Of a stretch of 64,000 nucleotides of DNA, positions 38,651 through 50,500 are shown one piece after another. This DNA is from Oxyruncus cristatus (lineage: Eukaryota; Chordata; Aves; Passeriformes; Cotingidae), in NCBI GenBank assembly GCA_013399855.1, contig VXAY01001953.1:583222-647221 (forward strand), in the 5' to 3' direction. The notes beneath the pieces were generated by a model. The model saw only the letters and a list, made by a program, of their open reading frames with translations. It was not told the DNA's origin and did not search any database. The stretch's first letter is position 1. Each line of letters starts with the position of its first letter. The translations under genes and the position numbers were made by a program.

Positions 38651-40177
38651 CCATAGGTTATTTGTGTGCATACATGATATTCTATTATTATATACAAGTA
38701 AACTTGCTTTTATTTTCATTGTTATATTTAGAGACTTTACAGTGCTTTCCTAATATCTGCGCTGGACGTATAAAAATGTCTCTGTACAACTTTTAAATTA
38801 TAAAATTCAGAAAATGATCAGTCTAATTACTCTTGAAAACAAGTAAGAGAAAGTTATTTTGGATGCCTGCGATATTCTGATTTATCCCACCTTTTTCCCC
38901 CCCCCCAATTATTTCCATTTCCTTACAGCTTTTTAAAATACCCATTTCTCTTTCGGTTCTCCTTCATGTTTCTGTGTTTTTTCTTAATGTTATCACTTTT
39001 CTGACAACAGCCCAGCTCCAGGAAACCTGCAAGATATTTACAGCAAGGGGTCTTTCTGTGGGCTTCTGCAATGACACTTATTTCAGCCTCTGTATATAAG
39101 ACATGATTCTAGCATATAAAGTCATTACAAAAAGACAATTCCTTTTCCTTTACATTTATTATTACTGTTTAACAATTGCTATAATTATTTTCATTTATTA
39201 GTATTGTTTAACTCACTTGAATACTCATTTCAGTGGGAAATGAGAGCCAAGAAACTGCTTTAACTTTTGCCAATCAGACTGTGTCTGTTGGAAAACCACG
39301 ACAAACCAGAATCATTTGAATTTGATAATGTTGTTGCATATTGTGTTCCCTACAGGCAGAGCTCTTCCAAAGAAAATGGGGGTTGACTGCAAGGAATTGA
39401 CCTAGCTGCAGCCTGATGGTGTTTCTGTGGACAAAAGTGTCTCTGCTGCCAGTGCAGAAAGCGTAACAGAGCATGGGGGGCACAGAGCAGAATGGTTTGG
39501 GTACAGCTATGGATATTTACTGCGTGCCCTGGAAACCATGCCCAATGGAGAGAAATCTGAATGAAGCCTGGGTCTGCCAAAGCATCTGTCAACATAACAG
39601 TTTTGGTTTGTTTGTGATCTGGAACTTAATTACAGTTGGTATCCACAGCTGATTGCTCAAGATTTGCATACTTACCAAAACTTTCTACTGTCCTTATTTT
39701 GCCAAACTTTGACTTTCACACACCTGTTAAAAATGGATGAGGGCTCAGGATGTGAGACAAAACTTGAGTCTGTAGTGGAACAGAGGTTTTCTGGTCAAAC
39801 ACAATAGTTTGCAAATGATGAACTAGCAGAGATGCAGGAAAGTAAGGTAATCTGTGCTAAGAAGGAAGGCACTGAAAATGGTAGAAGCTTCTAAGAGCTT
39901 GGGGTGGTGGCACTGTTGAGTCATTTCATTCATTTGGGTAGACTGATGGAATATATTTCCCTTCTTGTTGATTATAAAGGAATGGGATATGAATTTCACC
40001 CTTTGTTATTTCCCCTGTGTGATCATTAATGCAGACTTGAAGCTTTCTTCTTCGATATATCTATATTCTTTTGAATAACATACTGAAATCAATTAACTAA
40101 CACATCTATACACTGACCTTTCTCTGTGGGTTCGGGGGACCTATAGATCATACTTTCTATCACTTTAGTTTTACGTT

Positions 40178-40757
40178 CGTCATGGTTTAACCCCAGACAG
40201 CAGTCAAGTACCATGCAGCAGCTCACTCACTCCCCCATCAGCAGGACCAGGAAGAGAACTGTAAGGATAAAAGCCAGAAAACTCATGGTTTGAAATAAAG
40301 ACAGTTTATCTGGGAAAGCAAAAGCTGCACACACAAGCAAACCAAAACAAGGAATTAATTCATTGCTTCCATGGACAGGCGGGTGTTCAACCATCTCCAG
40401 AAGAGCCTGATCTGGGTTATTTGGCAAGACAAACACCATCACTCCAAACGTCCCCTCTCTTCTTCCTTCTTCCTTCCACTTTATATATTAAGCATGATGT
40501 CACATGGTTTGGAATATCCCTTTGGTAAGTTTGGGTCACTTGTCCTGGCTGTGTCTCTTCCCAGCCTCCCACACACCCCCAACTTTCTTGCTGGTGTGGC
40601 AGTATGAAAAGCAGAAAAGGCCTTGGCTCTGTGTAAACACTGCTCAGCAATAAAACATCTCTATATTATCAACCCTGTGTTCGGCACAAATCCAAAACAC
40701 AGCCCCATACCAGTCACGGTGAAGATAATTAACTCTACTCCTACTGAAACCAGAACA
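40178..40757 (-). mobile_element. Solo endogenous retrovirus LTR (ERVL-like, avian)
   Basis: This 580-bp sequence matches, from memory, a common passerine LTR family. On the minus strand it begins TGTTCTGGTTTCAGTAG near 40757 and ends GGTTAAACCATGACG near 40178, where the expected terminal CA has become CG. A TATA box (TATATAAAGTGG) lies on the minus strand at 40477-40488. A weakened poly(A) signal (AGATAAA, minus strand) lies at 40305-40311. There is no internal gag-pol sequence on either side, so it is a solo LTR left by recombination between two LTRs. The 5-bp flanks (ACGTT and ACCAT) match at only three positions, so no target-site duplication is claimed. The + strand open frames inside it are incidental. 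Confidence 0.85.
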
Positions 40758-41971
40758 ACCATTGAAGATTTTCAGATGCTAGGCAGTGTGCAACAGTTTA
40801 TCTGAAGATAAATCTGGCCTGTGCTCACGTTTCTGAAAAATAGTTCCTCTTCATGATTGGTAGACATATCAGCAAGGCTAAACAGAGATGCTTTAGCACG
40901 TGGGCACCTTTTCCATAGGTGCAGTCAGAAAGAGGGTTAAGATACTGTTTCAGGAAACAGACCTCTTACCGTCAGTCACAGCTTGAAGACAGTGAGGCAG
41001 GACAAGGGCTTCTCTCTCCCGGGAAAGATTAAACACAGCCACCCTAGCAGTCCTCAAAATCCCACATTTTTTCCGTTTGATGACTTCTAGATGCATGCAC
41101 AATATGTTGGGTACACCTCTCATTCCATCCGTGCTATGGTCTTACACCTCAGCACTTCTACCAGTCTGCTGCCATGTGCTGCTTGTATTGCATTTTAAAA
41201 AGAATCAGTAGAAGTGGCAATATTCTTATGATAAAAACTAAGTAGACCTTGCCATTCTTGGAGGCAACAAGCACGGAACTTACTTGTTTATTTTTGATGT
41301 CAGACTTTCCATCTCTGTGTTCTCGTTTGTGACACCGGCTTTTCTGTTACTCAGTTCATTGTAGCAGCCAACTTCCTCAATAAAGAAGAGTGATAATTAT
41401 TTTAGCTAACACAAGGGATGTGATTATTTTGATAATAACAGTGGATAATTTGTTGCCTAAGAATCACATTAAAATGGTAGTATATGATTTTATTCTGAAC
41501 AAATGGCACCATTTCTGTTATCAAAATATTTTTTGCTGTTGTCTTTAGTTGCGTTAATGTGAATTGGTAACACTAATAGGGTTGTTAAAATATTGAGAGT
41601 TGCAAATTGAGTGGGTGTGAGTCCACTAGGAAATATGATATTCTGTGGCTTGACTGTACTCCAAATCCTCTTTATTGCTTAAGTTTCTGCAGAGCTTAGG
41701 GAAACTGATGTTGGTGACATGCCACAAGTTATCATAATGCAAAGCCAAAAGGAATGATCAAAGATTATACAAACTTGATTTTTTTTTTAATCTGCATTTT
41801 TTCAGAAATGAAATGTCATTATATTTGTCCTGGAAGAGAAACAACACTAGTAAGTCAAAATTTAAGACATTTCCCTGCTCTACAGCAGTTTTATTAATAA
41901 TTCTGATCTTGGAAAAATTTTTCTGAATGAGTAAGGAACATTCTTTCTTGTTCCCTGTTTTCCTTTTTCAG
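40758..41971. other. Unique sequence between the LTR and a candidate exon
   Basis: No gene seen. A perfect CTGTTTC-AG-GAAACAG palindrome lies at 40945-40960. 41390-41620 is AT-rich with repeated TAAT and GATAA words and could be an enhancer, with no conservation evidence. Confidence 0.5.
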
Positions 41972-42028
41972 GTGTCTAGTTATAACCTGCACAAAAGTGA
42001 TAGAGCTATCAGTCAAGAGAACTTGCAG
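41972..42028 (+). other. Candidate exon, 57 nt
   Basis: A strong acceptor (TTCCCTGTTTTCCTTTTTCAG, ending 41971) and a consensus donor CAG|GTGAGA at 42029 bound 57 nt, an exact multiple of three. Phase 0 is open and reads VSSYNLHKSDRAISQENLQ. A second frame is open and the third has an early TAG. Both splice sites are near-ideal, the best pair seen on the + strand. The peptide is not recognised. It could be a coding cassette exon, an exon of a non-coding transcript or a decoy. Confidence 0.35.
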
Positions 42029-42829
42029 GTGAGAACCCATATGAAGTTGGCAGTTTTAGAAGATTTTAATTTTTTTTTTTAAATCATGACTGTGGAAGTA
42101 CTTAAAAGATTGTGTCATTATTAAAAAAGAATAGAAACATGAAATTATTGGGAAAATACTTTTATTTTTAGGGGTAGAAGGATTAAAGATATTTAGTGGC
42201 TGCTGATAATAGAATCACATTTGCGAAAATTTTGCATTAATACAGTTATGACATGTTTCAACTCAAAATCAAATAATTTTATCTGGTCTACATAGCTAAG
42301 ACAGCCAATACCATGAAGAAAAGACATTAGCCAGATGTAGACAGTATAATACAGAGATCTTAACAGGCTCAAAGGCATCATACAGCAGCACAAATTCTGA
42401 AAATAGTACTGAGAAGACAAGAAATGGGTCTGGATGTTGGATTTGTCTGCTATATTTAAAGACAGCGGGCACTCTGAGATACCTGTCCCCTTGTAGACCT
42501 CCCTTGTTCTGCAGCAGTTCAGCTGTTGGACACCTTGCTTTCTCTTCCCTTCTATTGGCTCTGTGTTCTCAGTCAGCATCTTCAGTTCCCTTACCCCTTT
42601 TTAAAATATAGCATTCTCCTTCATGTGGACATAAACAGTTCTGTAAAGAAACTAATTCCTCTTTCCCTCATTCCTTCTTTCTCCGCACCTCTCGTGGTTC
42701 TGCATAGCTAAATTGCGACTTCTTAGACTGTGTCCAAGCATATACCTGATAGGAGGAGATGCGATACTGTATCTGGAGATTCCAGCTTCAGGGTAACAAT
42801 CCACAGCCAGCACATTAGCGGGGTTTAGG

Positions 42830-42880
42830 AAAAAAAAAAAAAAANNNNNNNNNNNAAGAGAATAGAATAGAAAAGAGAAT
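42830..42880 (+). other. A15 run, 11-N assembly gap and GAATA repeat
   Basis: Fifteen A residues (42830-42844) run into eleven Ns (42845-42855), followed by AAGAGAATAGAATAGAAAAG-type purine repeats to about 42880. The gap sits inside a low-complexity purine tract, so its true length is unknown. Confidence 0.95.
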
Positions 42881-44282
42881 AACTCCTCTTGGAGTAATTT
42901 TCAGGGAGAAAGAGCTGTGATGGACACTGAAGCCTTCCCACTATCTGTTTCTTTCTTTCATTCCACATCCAGATCTTGCATGTGACTCCATGTTGGCTGA
43001 TGCCTGGTTTGACCTATCGTTAACAGATCTGCTTTGCACTTCTAAAGCTCTACATAAATATGTTCCAGTAAAAGACAGATCCGGTAACATCTGCACTTTC
43101 TTCACACTCTCTGTGGTTTCAGAACAAAAGAGAAAACAAGAAAAAGGAAAATGAAGTTTTTTTCTAGAGTCTCCCTACTAAGAAATACTGAATGTCTTCA
43201 CAGCATTTCATGTGTATCTATTTAGATGTAATTGAATGAATCATCTTAATAAATAGGTTTTGAAATACTTAATGTTTTTTTGATTTCTCACATGCTCATG
43301 TGAGAAAGGTTTTCAGCCTTGGTGGTATCTGGGACAGAATAGAAATATAAACTGCACATTGGCAGTATTTAGAGACTGAGTGTTTCTGGCAACAGTTTGC
43401 TTCTAGATGCATGTTATTACAGGCTCCAGGAAGCTGGCAAGGGTCATCACATTAGGGAAAGGTAAAATATATTAGTAATCTCTTAGTAGCACTCTTCCAG
43501 GCATTATTGTGTATGCTTCTCACCAGTAATGAGCAAAGAGGAAAGTGACTGCTGAGAGGATTTCTTCAGGGTCCACAAGGACGGGTTTGACGAACACCTG
43601 TCAGGAATGACACTTCTTGTGATCTCTTCTGGGATACTGAATTTTGACAATAATTTGGGAAAAAAAATCCCCCAAATCCTATGGGTAGATCTAACTAATG
43701 CATTGCAGTTTAATCATATTAGTGAAATATAGTTCAGACTCATCTTTCAGTTTGACAGTTGTAAAGTGTGACTTCATAAAAACAAATTACAAAATGGTAA
43801 ACCTGATGTAAGATTCATTCATAATCTCATACATTAATTATTTTTGGGAGAAGAATTTAATAATAATATTAATGAAATTGAGGAGTATTAGTAATTAACA
43901 GCAATGAATTATAAGTTTTATAATTGCAAGTGATGAATTCAGTTGAAACAAAGTTTATCGTAGAAGCACAGATCAAACTGGGCATTGCAAAATATAAAAA
44001 AGACAGGTGATTTCAAATTTTTGATGCCCATTGTAACTTTAATGACAGTACTCTCCTGAGGCAGTAAAATGTCTTTACCATACAAAGACAGTCCAAGGGA
44101 AGGCCTAAATTTTCTTGGAGTCAGATCTCATTTCTATAATAGCAAAAGGCATCCCATTCCTGTCTTAATAAATAATATTCATTTGGAATTATAGTTAGCT
44201 TATCAAAATGGAATTGAAATAACCCAAACTATGTTTGTTACCCAGATATGTTTATGAAGGACTGGGGAAATTATCAGCCACA

Positions 44283-44342
44283 GAAAATAAAGTACGATAT
44301 GCATATTAACTGAAAATAAAGAATGTATGACATGCATATTAA
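44283..44342 (+). repeat. Two-copy imperfect tandem repeat with ATGCATATTAA
   Basis: The units at 44283-44311 and 44312-44342 share GAAAATAAAG at the left and ATGCATATTAA at the right (44299-44309 and 44332-44342). The 11-mer resembles POU-factor sites. The two copies are 33 bp apart, about three helical turns. Confidence 0.65.
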
Positions 44343-46398
44343 TCCTTGATACTAACTGGTGATATTTCCTTGATATAATAACTGCCCAAATGATCATTTT
44401 CATGCTACATAGCATAGCCCATGGATGATTTTATATCAATGTGTAATTAAAATTAAATGAGTGAATGGATAAGTACTATATGCGGATATATAAACAGAAA
44501 TTTGAAATAAAATCCTTTCTGCTTCAGTTTTGTGATTGAGTATCTCATGTAATTGGGTGAGTAATTTGGTTCATTTTGAAAAAAATCCTTAAAAATTTTA
44601 TAATACCCGGGTGTTTTATGAAATTAGAAATTTTGAAACAAGCAAAACATAGAAAAAATAAACACATGAAGAAAAGCCTCAGTTCTTTATTTTGAGCAGT
44701 ATTTTTAAGAGGGATAATTAGAAAATTATTCTATGTTGATACGTGTGATATTTGTACAATCCTTATAATATAAGCAGTTAATTTACAATTTGAGCTATTG
44801 CCCTATCATTTGTAGATTAAAGCTGAGGTCTTAACACCAGGCTGAAAGCTGCTATTTGAGACATCTTTTCGTAATTTGCTCCCTTCAAACTTTAATAATA
44901 AAAAAATTATCATTTCACTCCTGTTTACCTATTCATTTTTAATAAAAATCATGTTGTGATATAGTTATGATTAGGTAATTTATTTTTCTATTGTCTTTAG
45001 TATGGACATTTTTATCAATTCTTCAGCTGATAAAATACACTCATGTCTGTAAGCTTAATGATTTTGAAACCTATAAAACTCTTTTAATAAATTTATTAAT
45101 ATATTTCAACTTCACATGTAAATAACCATCTAAACTTATTCCTTTGAAAATACCTGTCCTATAGCAATTTCCATAGCTGAGCCTATTCTCTCCAAGAGCT
45201 GTGGTGGTTGGACTCCTGTCAAACACTGACCTGAACAATGCTCAGGCATGTAATGTGTAAAGTAACCCACTTTTTCACATACATGAGAGTATGTGAGGAC
45301 TAAAGCCTTACAAAACAGTGGTTTAAACCGTGAAATAAGATACTATAAAATCACATTCAGGCTGTTTTAAGAAAAAAAATTATTGTCTTTGGATCATCAT
45401 GCTATTCAGGCATTATTTTTTTATGACATGGTCTGCAGCCGTGCACAGAAAAAAAAAAGATCTGGTGGATTTAGGTCGAGATGTGGTCAGATTCTGACAG
45501 GTGTAAACTGGCATAGCTTTGTAGAAGATTGGCTCAGACTGAATCTCTGGCTCGGGCTATGCATAATTGAACATACAGACATCATGACTGTTTGATTTAA
45601 CCTTGGTTAATGCATCTGAGCCTGCAGTATTGCTTGGGGGAACAAAATAAGTGTCTTTGGATATAACCATTAGCTTTTTGCTTTCTGGTTACTCCATTAT
45701 GTTTCAGCTTTGACTGAGCTTTTTTTCTATGCAGAAGCAGAAACCATGAACAGGGAATGACATTTTACTAAGAAAAGAGTACACATAAGTAAAAAGCACA
45801 TGGATATATTAACCTTCCAGATTTTTCTTTGATAAAAAAAGCATTAAAATGCTAAAAAATAATGTGATAACTACCCATTATCCGTTCAGAAAGATCTAGA
45901 ATAGATGTAGAAAATACCCTGGTCAGTCATTGCAGAGAGGTGATATAGTGGCACAGTATTATACTGACAGAACCAGTGCAAGTTTTTTATATCAGAGATG
46001 CCAGTATGAGTTCTGACTTGCATTTTTGTAACCTTGGAGAAAATATTCCGGGAATTGCTGATACAGAGGGGAAAAAAAGACATTGTCCTACACAGCAAAT
46101 ACTACGACTGGCTTTTGAAGAATTCTGCTCTTTTTTATTTTTTTTTTCTTTTTTCTTTAGAAGAGTTATGAAGGAAAGTGTGATATGCCTCAGATTCATT
46201 TGGCAAGGCAGGCTGTCAATCTTTGATTAATAAAATATACTTGAGTTCAACCGAAGACACGTTCTAGACAAGGCTTCTTTTAGTCTTCCATTTTTTGTAA
46301 GGAAGGAGAAGTTAAAAAGAGAAAGAAATACATGTTTGGAACATTTTATTTTTGAGATTGACATATAAAATACCAGTGTTTTCATTCATGTCCTTTGC

Positions 46399-46457
46399 TT
46401 TTTTTTTTTTTTTTCCTGGCAAAACAATCTCTTATTTGTAAAATAAAAAAAAAAAAA
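46399..46457. repeat. T16 and A13 tracts in inverted arrangement
   Basis: A T16 run (46399-46414) and an A13 run (46445-46457) are separated by 30 nt and could pair as a hairpin. Simple homopolymer expansion is sufficient to explain them. Confidence 0.8.
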
Positions 46458-46798
46458 CATTTTGTGGAATGTGAAAAATTGGCCTTGGACAGGCACAAGA
46501 GGAGTAGAATTACAGAAGAATTAAAAGCAGAATAGAAAAATTAATCTTTTACTTATCATAAATGGAAGCTTATGTCTTGTTCATATTACATATGAACTAA
46601 CAACTTCCATATTTTCTTTCTGAAAAGTAGAGGAATGATGGGTAAAGCTGGTTGAAATTTTATAGTTGTTTTTGCTAAGAAAAATGACTCCTTAATCTAA
46701 TATTTTTATGACAGTTTTTGTTCCTCCTAACAAATAGGAAATTTGAAGTCTGTTTTCAATGTTAAATTTCTTGTGTTTTCCTCTATTACTGATGAATT

Positions 46799-46855
46799 AA
46801 AAAAAAAAAAAAAAAAGAGGAGAAGAAAAAAGAAAAGAAAACCCCAAACCCCAAA
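46799..46855 (+). repeat. A18 run with A/G-rich tail and CCCC units
   Basis: Eighteen A residues, then an A/G-only stretch, then ACCCCAAACCCCAAAA. The last part resembles telomeric-type words only superficially. Confidence 0.85.
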
Positions 46856-49434
46856 AGGAATTGGTTGTCTCCAATTCATTTTTGTTATATTTATGTTCAC
46901 TTGACAATGGTGTAATCACAGTCACCTTCCCCAGGGAATAGTATGGAACATATGCTGAGTTATAATTGAGGAAAGTGGTGATAAAATTAGCACAAATAAT
47001 CAACCATTCACACAGCAAATCAACAATGGGAAAATGCTGCCACAGAAAGTGAGTAAGCTCTTATTGCATCAAAGGTGCATCAGGGATAAAGGCAAGTTTC
47101 TCAAAACAAATTGTGTCCTTCTCCTGTCTCCCTACAATCATCACATACAGACTGTAAGCACACATTTTACTCTAAAATTTTCTCTGGAATGATCTTGGGA
47201 ACATGACCAAACTGGACATAAACCAGACCAACAGTATGTGGTAAGAAAATAACAGATGTGCTTGACTTTGGTCAACTTCTAGTTCTATCTCTTCCTCTTT
47301 AATAGAAGATTAACCATATGTAATCAAGAAGGAAGAAAAATTATTTCCTGCCTGACATTTTTTTTTTAATATTACTTTTTTTCTGGAGTACCTAGATGAA
47401 TTTACTCTGGGAATTCAATAAAAGAATGTAAAGAATGACCAACATTTTTCCCTCCCTGCACACAAAATAACATATTAGAAGTAAAATGCTCCATTTACTG
47501 TAGCAGCAGTTTGGAGATTTTTGGCACAGCCAGGAAACTGTGAGGTGAGTTTCTCCTGGAACCTTTGCTACGCTTTTTTGTGGCTAAAGTTGTTAAAAGG
47601 CCCCTCATAATGGTTATTTTGCACCTTAGTTGGCACAATGCCAGTCATTCTTAAGGCTCTTCAAGTCTGAAAGAAAGGACAAATGGTAACTATCAAGCAG
47701 GTAGATGGACCTTAAAATTATAGATAGCAAGGACCAGGGTGAGAAGATGTCAGGGAAAAGAAAGAGAATATAGCATAGATGAACAGATCTGTGAGTGGGA
47801 CAGGAGAAAAAGGGAGAAGTGGGTCAATTTATTCTTTGTGTATTTTGTCCCACTCAGCTTATGTGATCATGCATATTGTTTTAAAGGCATTAATGTCCTC
47901 ATCACTCTCCATCAGCAGCCAGCAGATTTTTGTTCCTCAAGAGTCCTCCAAGAAATTGCAATGTCCTTGAAGCCAGCTTCCCCTTCAGTCACTAGGCAAT
48001 TCACTCAATTCACCTGAGGGCTCTTCCAGCCTTCTAAAGTTTCCAGAATTTATTACTCTCTCATGCTGATCATCCTATAGATGCATACATACATGCATCT
48101 GTAGTTGATAAGAAACAACAATGGTAGCATCACAACAGTGAATTTGCTGTACATTTGCTTCCATATGTGTCTCAGTCTCTGCTTTTCTAGACATCTCCTC
48201 AGACTTTTAGGTCCCCCCATGAAGTGGGTTTCTTTCCGTAAACTTCTTGTAATTCTGACTAATCTTTCTACGGGCAGTGAAAAGATAGAAGAGACTTTTT
48301 GCTGCATAACCCTCTAAGACTCTGTCTACACTTAAACTGTTGAGAATCCTCCTGAAGGGTTTCACCTCCCTACTGACCCAAGTGGAACTTGGAAATTCCT
48401 GTTACTAAGCCTTGAACACAACAGAATGAGAGTTGCACCTGACTCGGGCATTGAATGCAATCTGAGGCCTGGGCAGCCTAAGTGTGGCTTAAGAAAGCCA
48501 AGCAGTAACTAACTTCCATGACCCAGTGAGTACAACTGATGACACATGATAATTGGCAATATGTAGAGTCTAAACAGAAAAGATTATTTTGGATTTATAT
48601 TTTTCTGCAATCATAGCAGACATCTTTTCAAGGTAAAAATGTTTGCAAACTACTTCCGTATGCTGTGTGGATGAAGGATAAGGGTGATGTGCAAAATCCT
48701 GCACTTTGCAGGCCAGGATCTGGCCCTGATTTCCTGGTTGAATTGGCTAAGTTGTGGGTACTGGAACTTAGTTCTGAGTTTTCTTTAAATTAATGCCTCA
48801 TTCATATATTCCTGGCATCTAATGACCTGGGGGGAAGAACCAGGTCTATTATTTGAGGCCACTGTCAATGGTTCTGTCACTAGGCTTAGATTGCCCTCTA
48901 CTACTTTCTAAGAGTAGGTCTCCAAAAATAAAATCAATTAAAAAAATTTTAGAAGGCAAGCATGGCTTCATACTTGACGGCAATAGTCAACCTCTAACTA
49001 TGTGATTTTGAAATAGAACTTTCCCAGGGCAAGGACTATCTTGTGACAGACTATTCTGAGGTTTTTTTGCATCTACCACTGAAGCAACTGGCACCAGAAG
49101 TTGATGATAAAGAGCTCCTATGCCTTGCTGCTCCTTCAGTATAAGACATTTTTATCTCCCAGAAGGAAAAATAATATAGGCAGTTATGCCTACAAATGAC
49201 TTAATCTTATCTAGAATTAAATATTTCAGACTTTGTTGGGATTCATGGGAGCATTGTATTTAAACAGCTTTTCTGTGGCTGGCATGGACTAACTTGACCT
49301 CTGTCAGCCAATAAGCAGGTATCATTACCACCCAGATGGTATACACAAATTATTTCTCTGTCTGCAATGGCAAATATCAGCAATTATTATATTAAATTCT
49401 ATATAGAAATATCATTGGGTAGATCAGTACTTAC

Positions 49435-49589
49435 CCAGTTTTCTGTGTAAATGTTTCTAATATGCTGTTGAGGGTAGTCTCTATTTTGTGCAGAGAATTC
49501 CAGCCAGTGTGCTGGACAACTGTGTGAGTGTTTCTTGCAAGGGCTTTGAACTCGCATGAGGAGGAGCTGATGTTTGTTGATTAGGAGGG
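49435..49589 (-). other. Candidate exon on the minus strand, 155 nt
   Basis: On the minus strand an acceptor CTTTTCTCTTGTGCTCAG is followed by 155 nt and a perfect consensus donor GTAAGT (plus-strand 49429-49434). One frame is open throughout, as 2 nt plus 51 codons ending exactly at the donor. It begins LLINKHQLLLMRVQ and ends RNIYTENW. It contains four cysteine/histidine-rich positions (SPCKKHSHSCPAHW), but the spacing matches no zinc finger I know. The peptide is not recognised. This is the best single splice-site pair on the minus strand. Confidence 0.3.
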
Positions 49590-49971
49590 CTGAGCACAAG
49601 AGAAAAGCATGTATTTGTCTGTAACTGAAATATGTTACATCAGTTTGTTTCAAGAGTCTGGAGGCCCAAGAAATGTTTTGGTTCAGCTTTGCTAAAATAG
49701 AGAAAGGGATGGGAAATCATTCAGAAGCAGTGACCAGAAGGCTTTGTTTTCTTGTTCATTTGCCAATACGTGGTCCCTACCAAAAAAGAAAAGAAAAAAG
49801 AAATACAACCAAAAAAAAAAGCTGATGTTATTTGTCTCTAGATTTGATTACTCATTGGTTTTCATAGAATTATATGTTATATCACCTCTGGTTATGTCTC
49901 TTTCTAGCTGAGTGTGTGCCCTCACTGATCTAAGCTACGTTCAGTGGTGAGATCCAGGTGTGCACCAGCAC

Positions 49972-50075
49972 AATATATGTGTATATATATATATATTTAT
50001 ATACACATCACACACACACGCGCGCGCGCACATGCACAGAGATATATATAAAGTATATATACACCACATATATAC
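49972..50075 (+). repeat. Compound TA/CA/CG microsatellite
   Basis: TA repeats (about 49982-50003) run into (CA)5 at about 50010-50019 and (CG)5 at 50019-50028, then further ATATATA units at 50042-50075. Alternating purine-pyrimidine order is nearly unbroken across 49980-50036, a Z-DNA-prone composition. A CG dinucleotide run is rare in methylated vertebrate DNA. Confidence 0.9.
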
Positions 50076-50399
50076 CCCACCACTCTTACACATGTGTGTG
50101 AGATTCTGGACAGAGCAAATTCAAACACAAGCCTCCAGTGGGAACAAAGGCACACTCCATGAAGGTTGACAGTCAAGATGGCTTGAGGGAAAAAAACAAA
50201 AATGTGCTACAATAACTACTCTCAAAAGAGGTAATCTACATATGGCTTCAAAAACTGATTGTAGAGTAATACATGAAGGCATTTGTAAAGGACTAGGTAC
50301 CAGTTCTTGCTATACATGTATGACATCAATACTTTGATTCTTATTGGCTGGTTACTGAACTACGAGTAAAGCTCAAAGAACTCTTTCTGACATTTGCAG

Positions 50400-50494
50400 T
50401 CCTTCATGACACACTACTTGGCCCAAATGCTGTGCCTCATACTCTGACAGTGGATCAGATCTGCTCTCTGAGTGGAGACTGTCACCTGAAGGTG
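50400..50494 (+). other. Candidate exon, 95 nt
   Basis: The acceptor CTCTTTCTGACATTTGCAG ends at 50399 and the donor GTGAGT starts at 50495. In one phase the whole interval is open (LHDTLLGPNAVPHTLTVDQI, then CSLSGDCHLKV). In phase 0, which continues the frame of the 41972 interval, it reads SFMTHYLAQMLCLIL and stops with TGA at 50445-50447. The two readings imply different transcripts, and neither peptide is recognised. The splice signals are good, but the protein evidence is absent. Confidence 0.3.
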
Positions 50495-50500
50495 GTGAGT

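Larger units (their letters stand above)
42881..49434. other. AT-rich unique sequence
   Basis: No gene or transposable element recognised. 43680-45150 is especially AT-rich with many TAAT, ATTA and TTAATTA words. Homopolymers include T16 at 46399-46414, A13 at 46445-46457 and A18 at 46799-46816 followed by an A/G-rich stretch and AACCCC units to about 46855. The short open frames do not form a gene. Confidence 0.55.

Noticed and set aside
40178..40757. Full-length endogenous retrovirus
   Set aside because: Only one LTR is present, and no gag, pol or env sequence or second LTR lies in the flanks.
42193..42579. 128-codon minus-strand open frame as a gene
   Set aside because: The start is not ATG, there is no domain, and it is isolated.
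46832..46855. Interstitial telomeric repeat (CCCCAAA-like)
   Set aside because: Only two CCCC units, not the vertebrate TTAGGG/CCCTAA hexamer.
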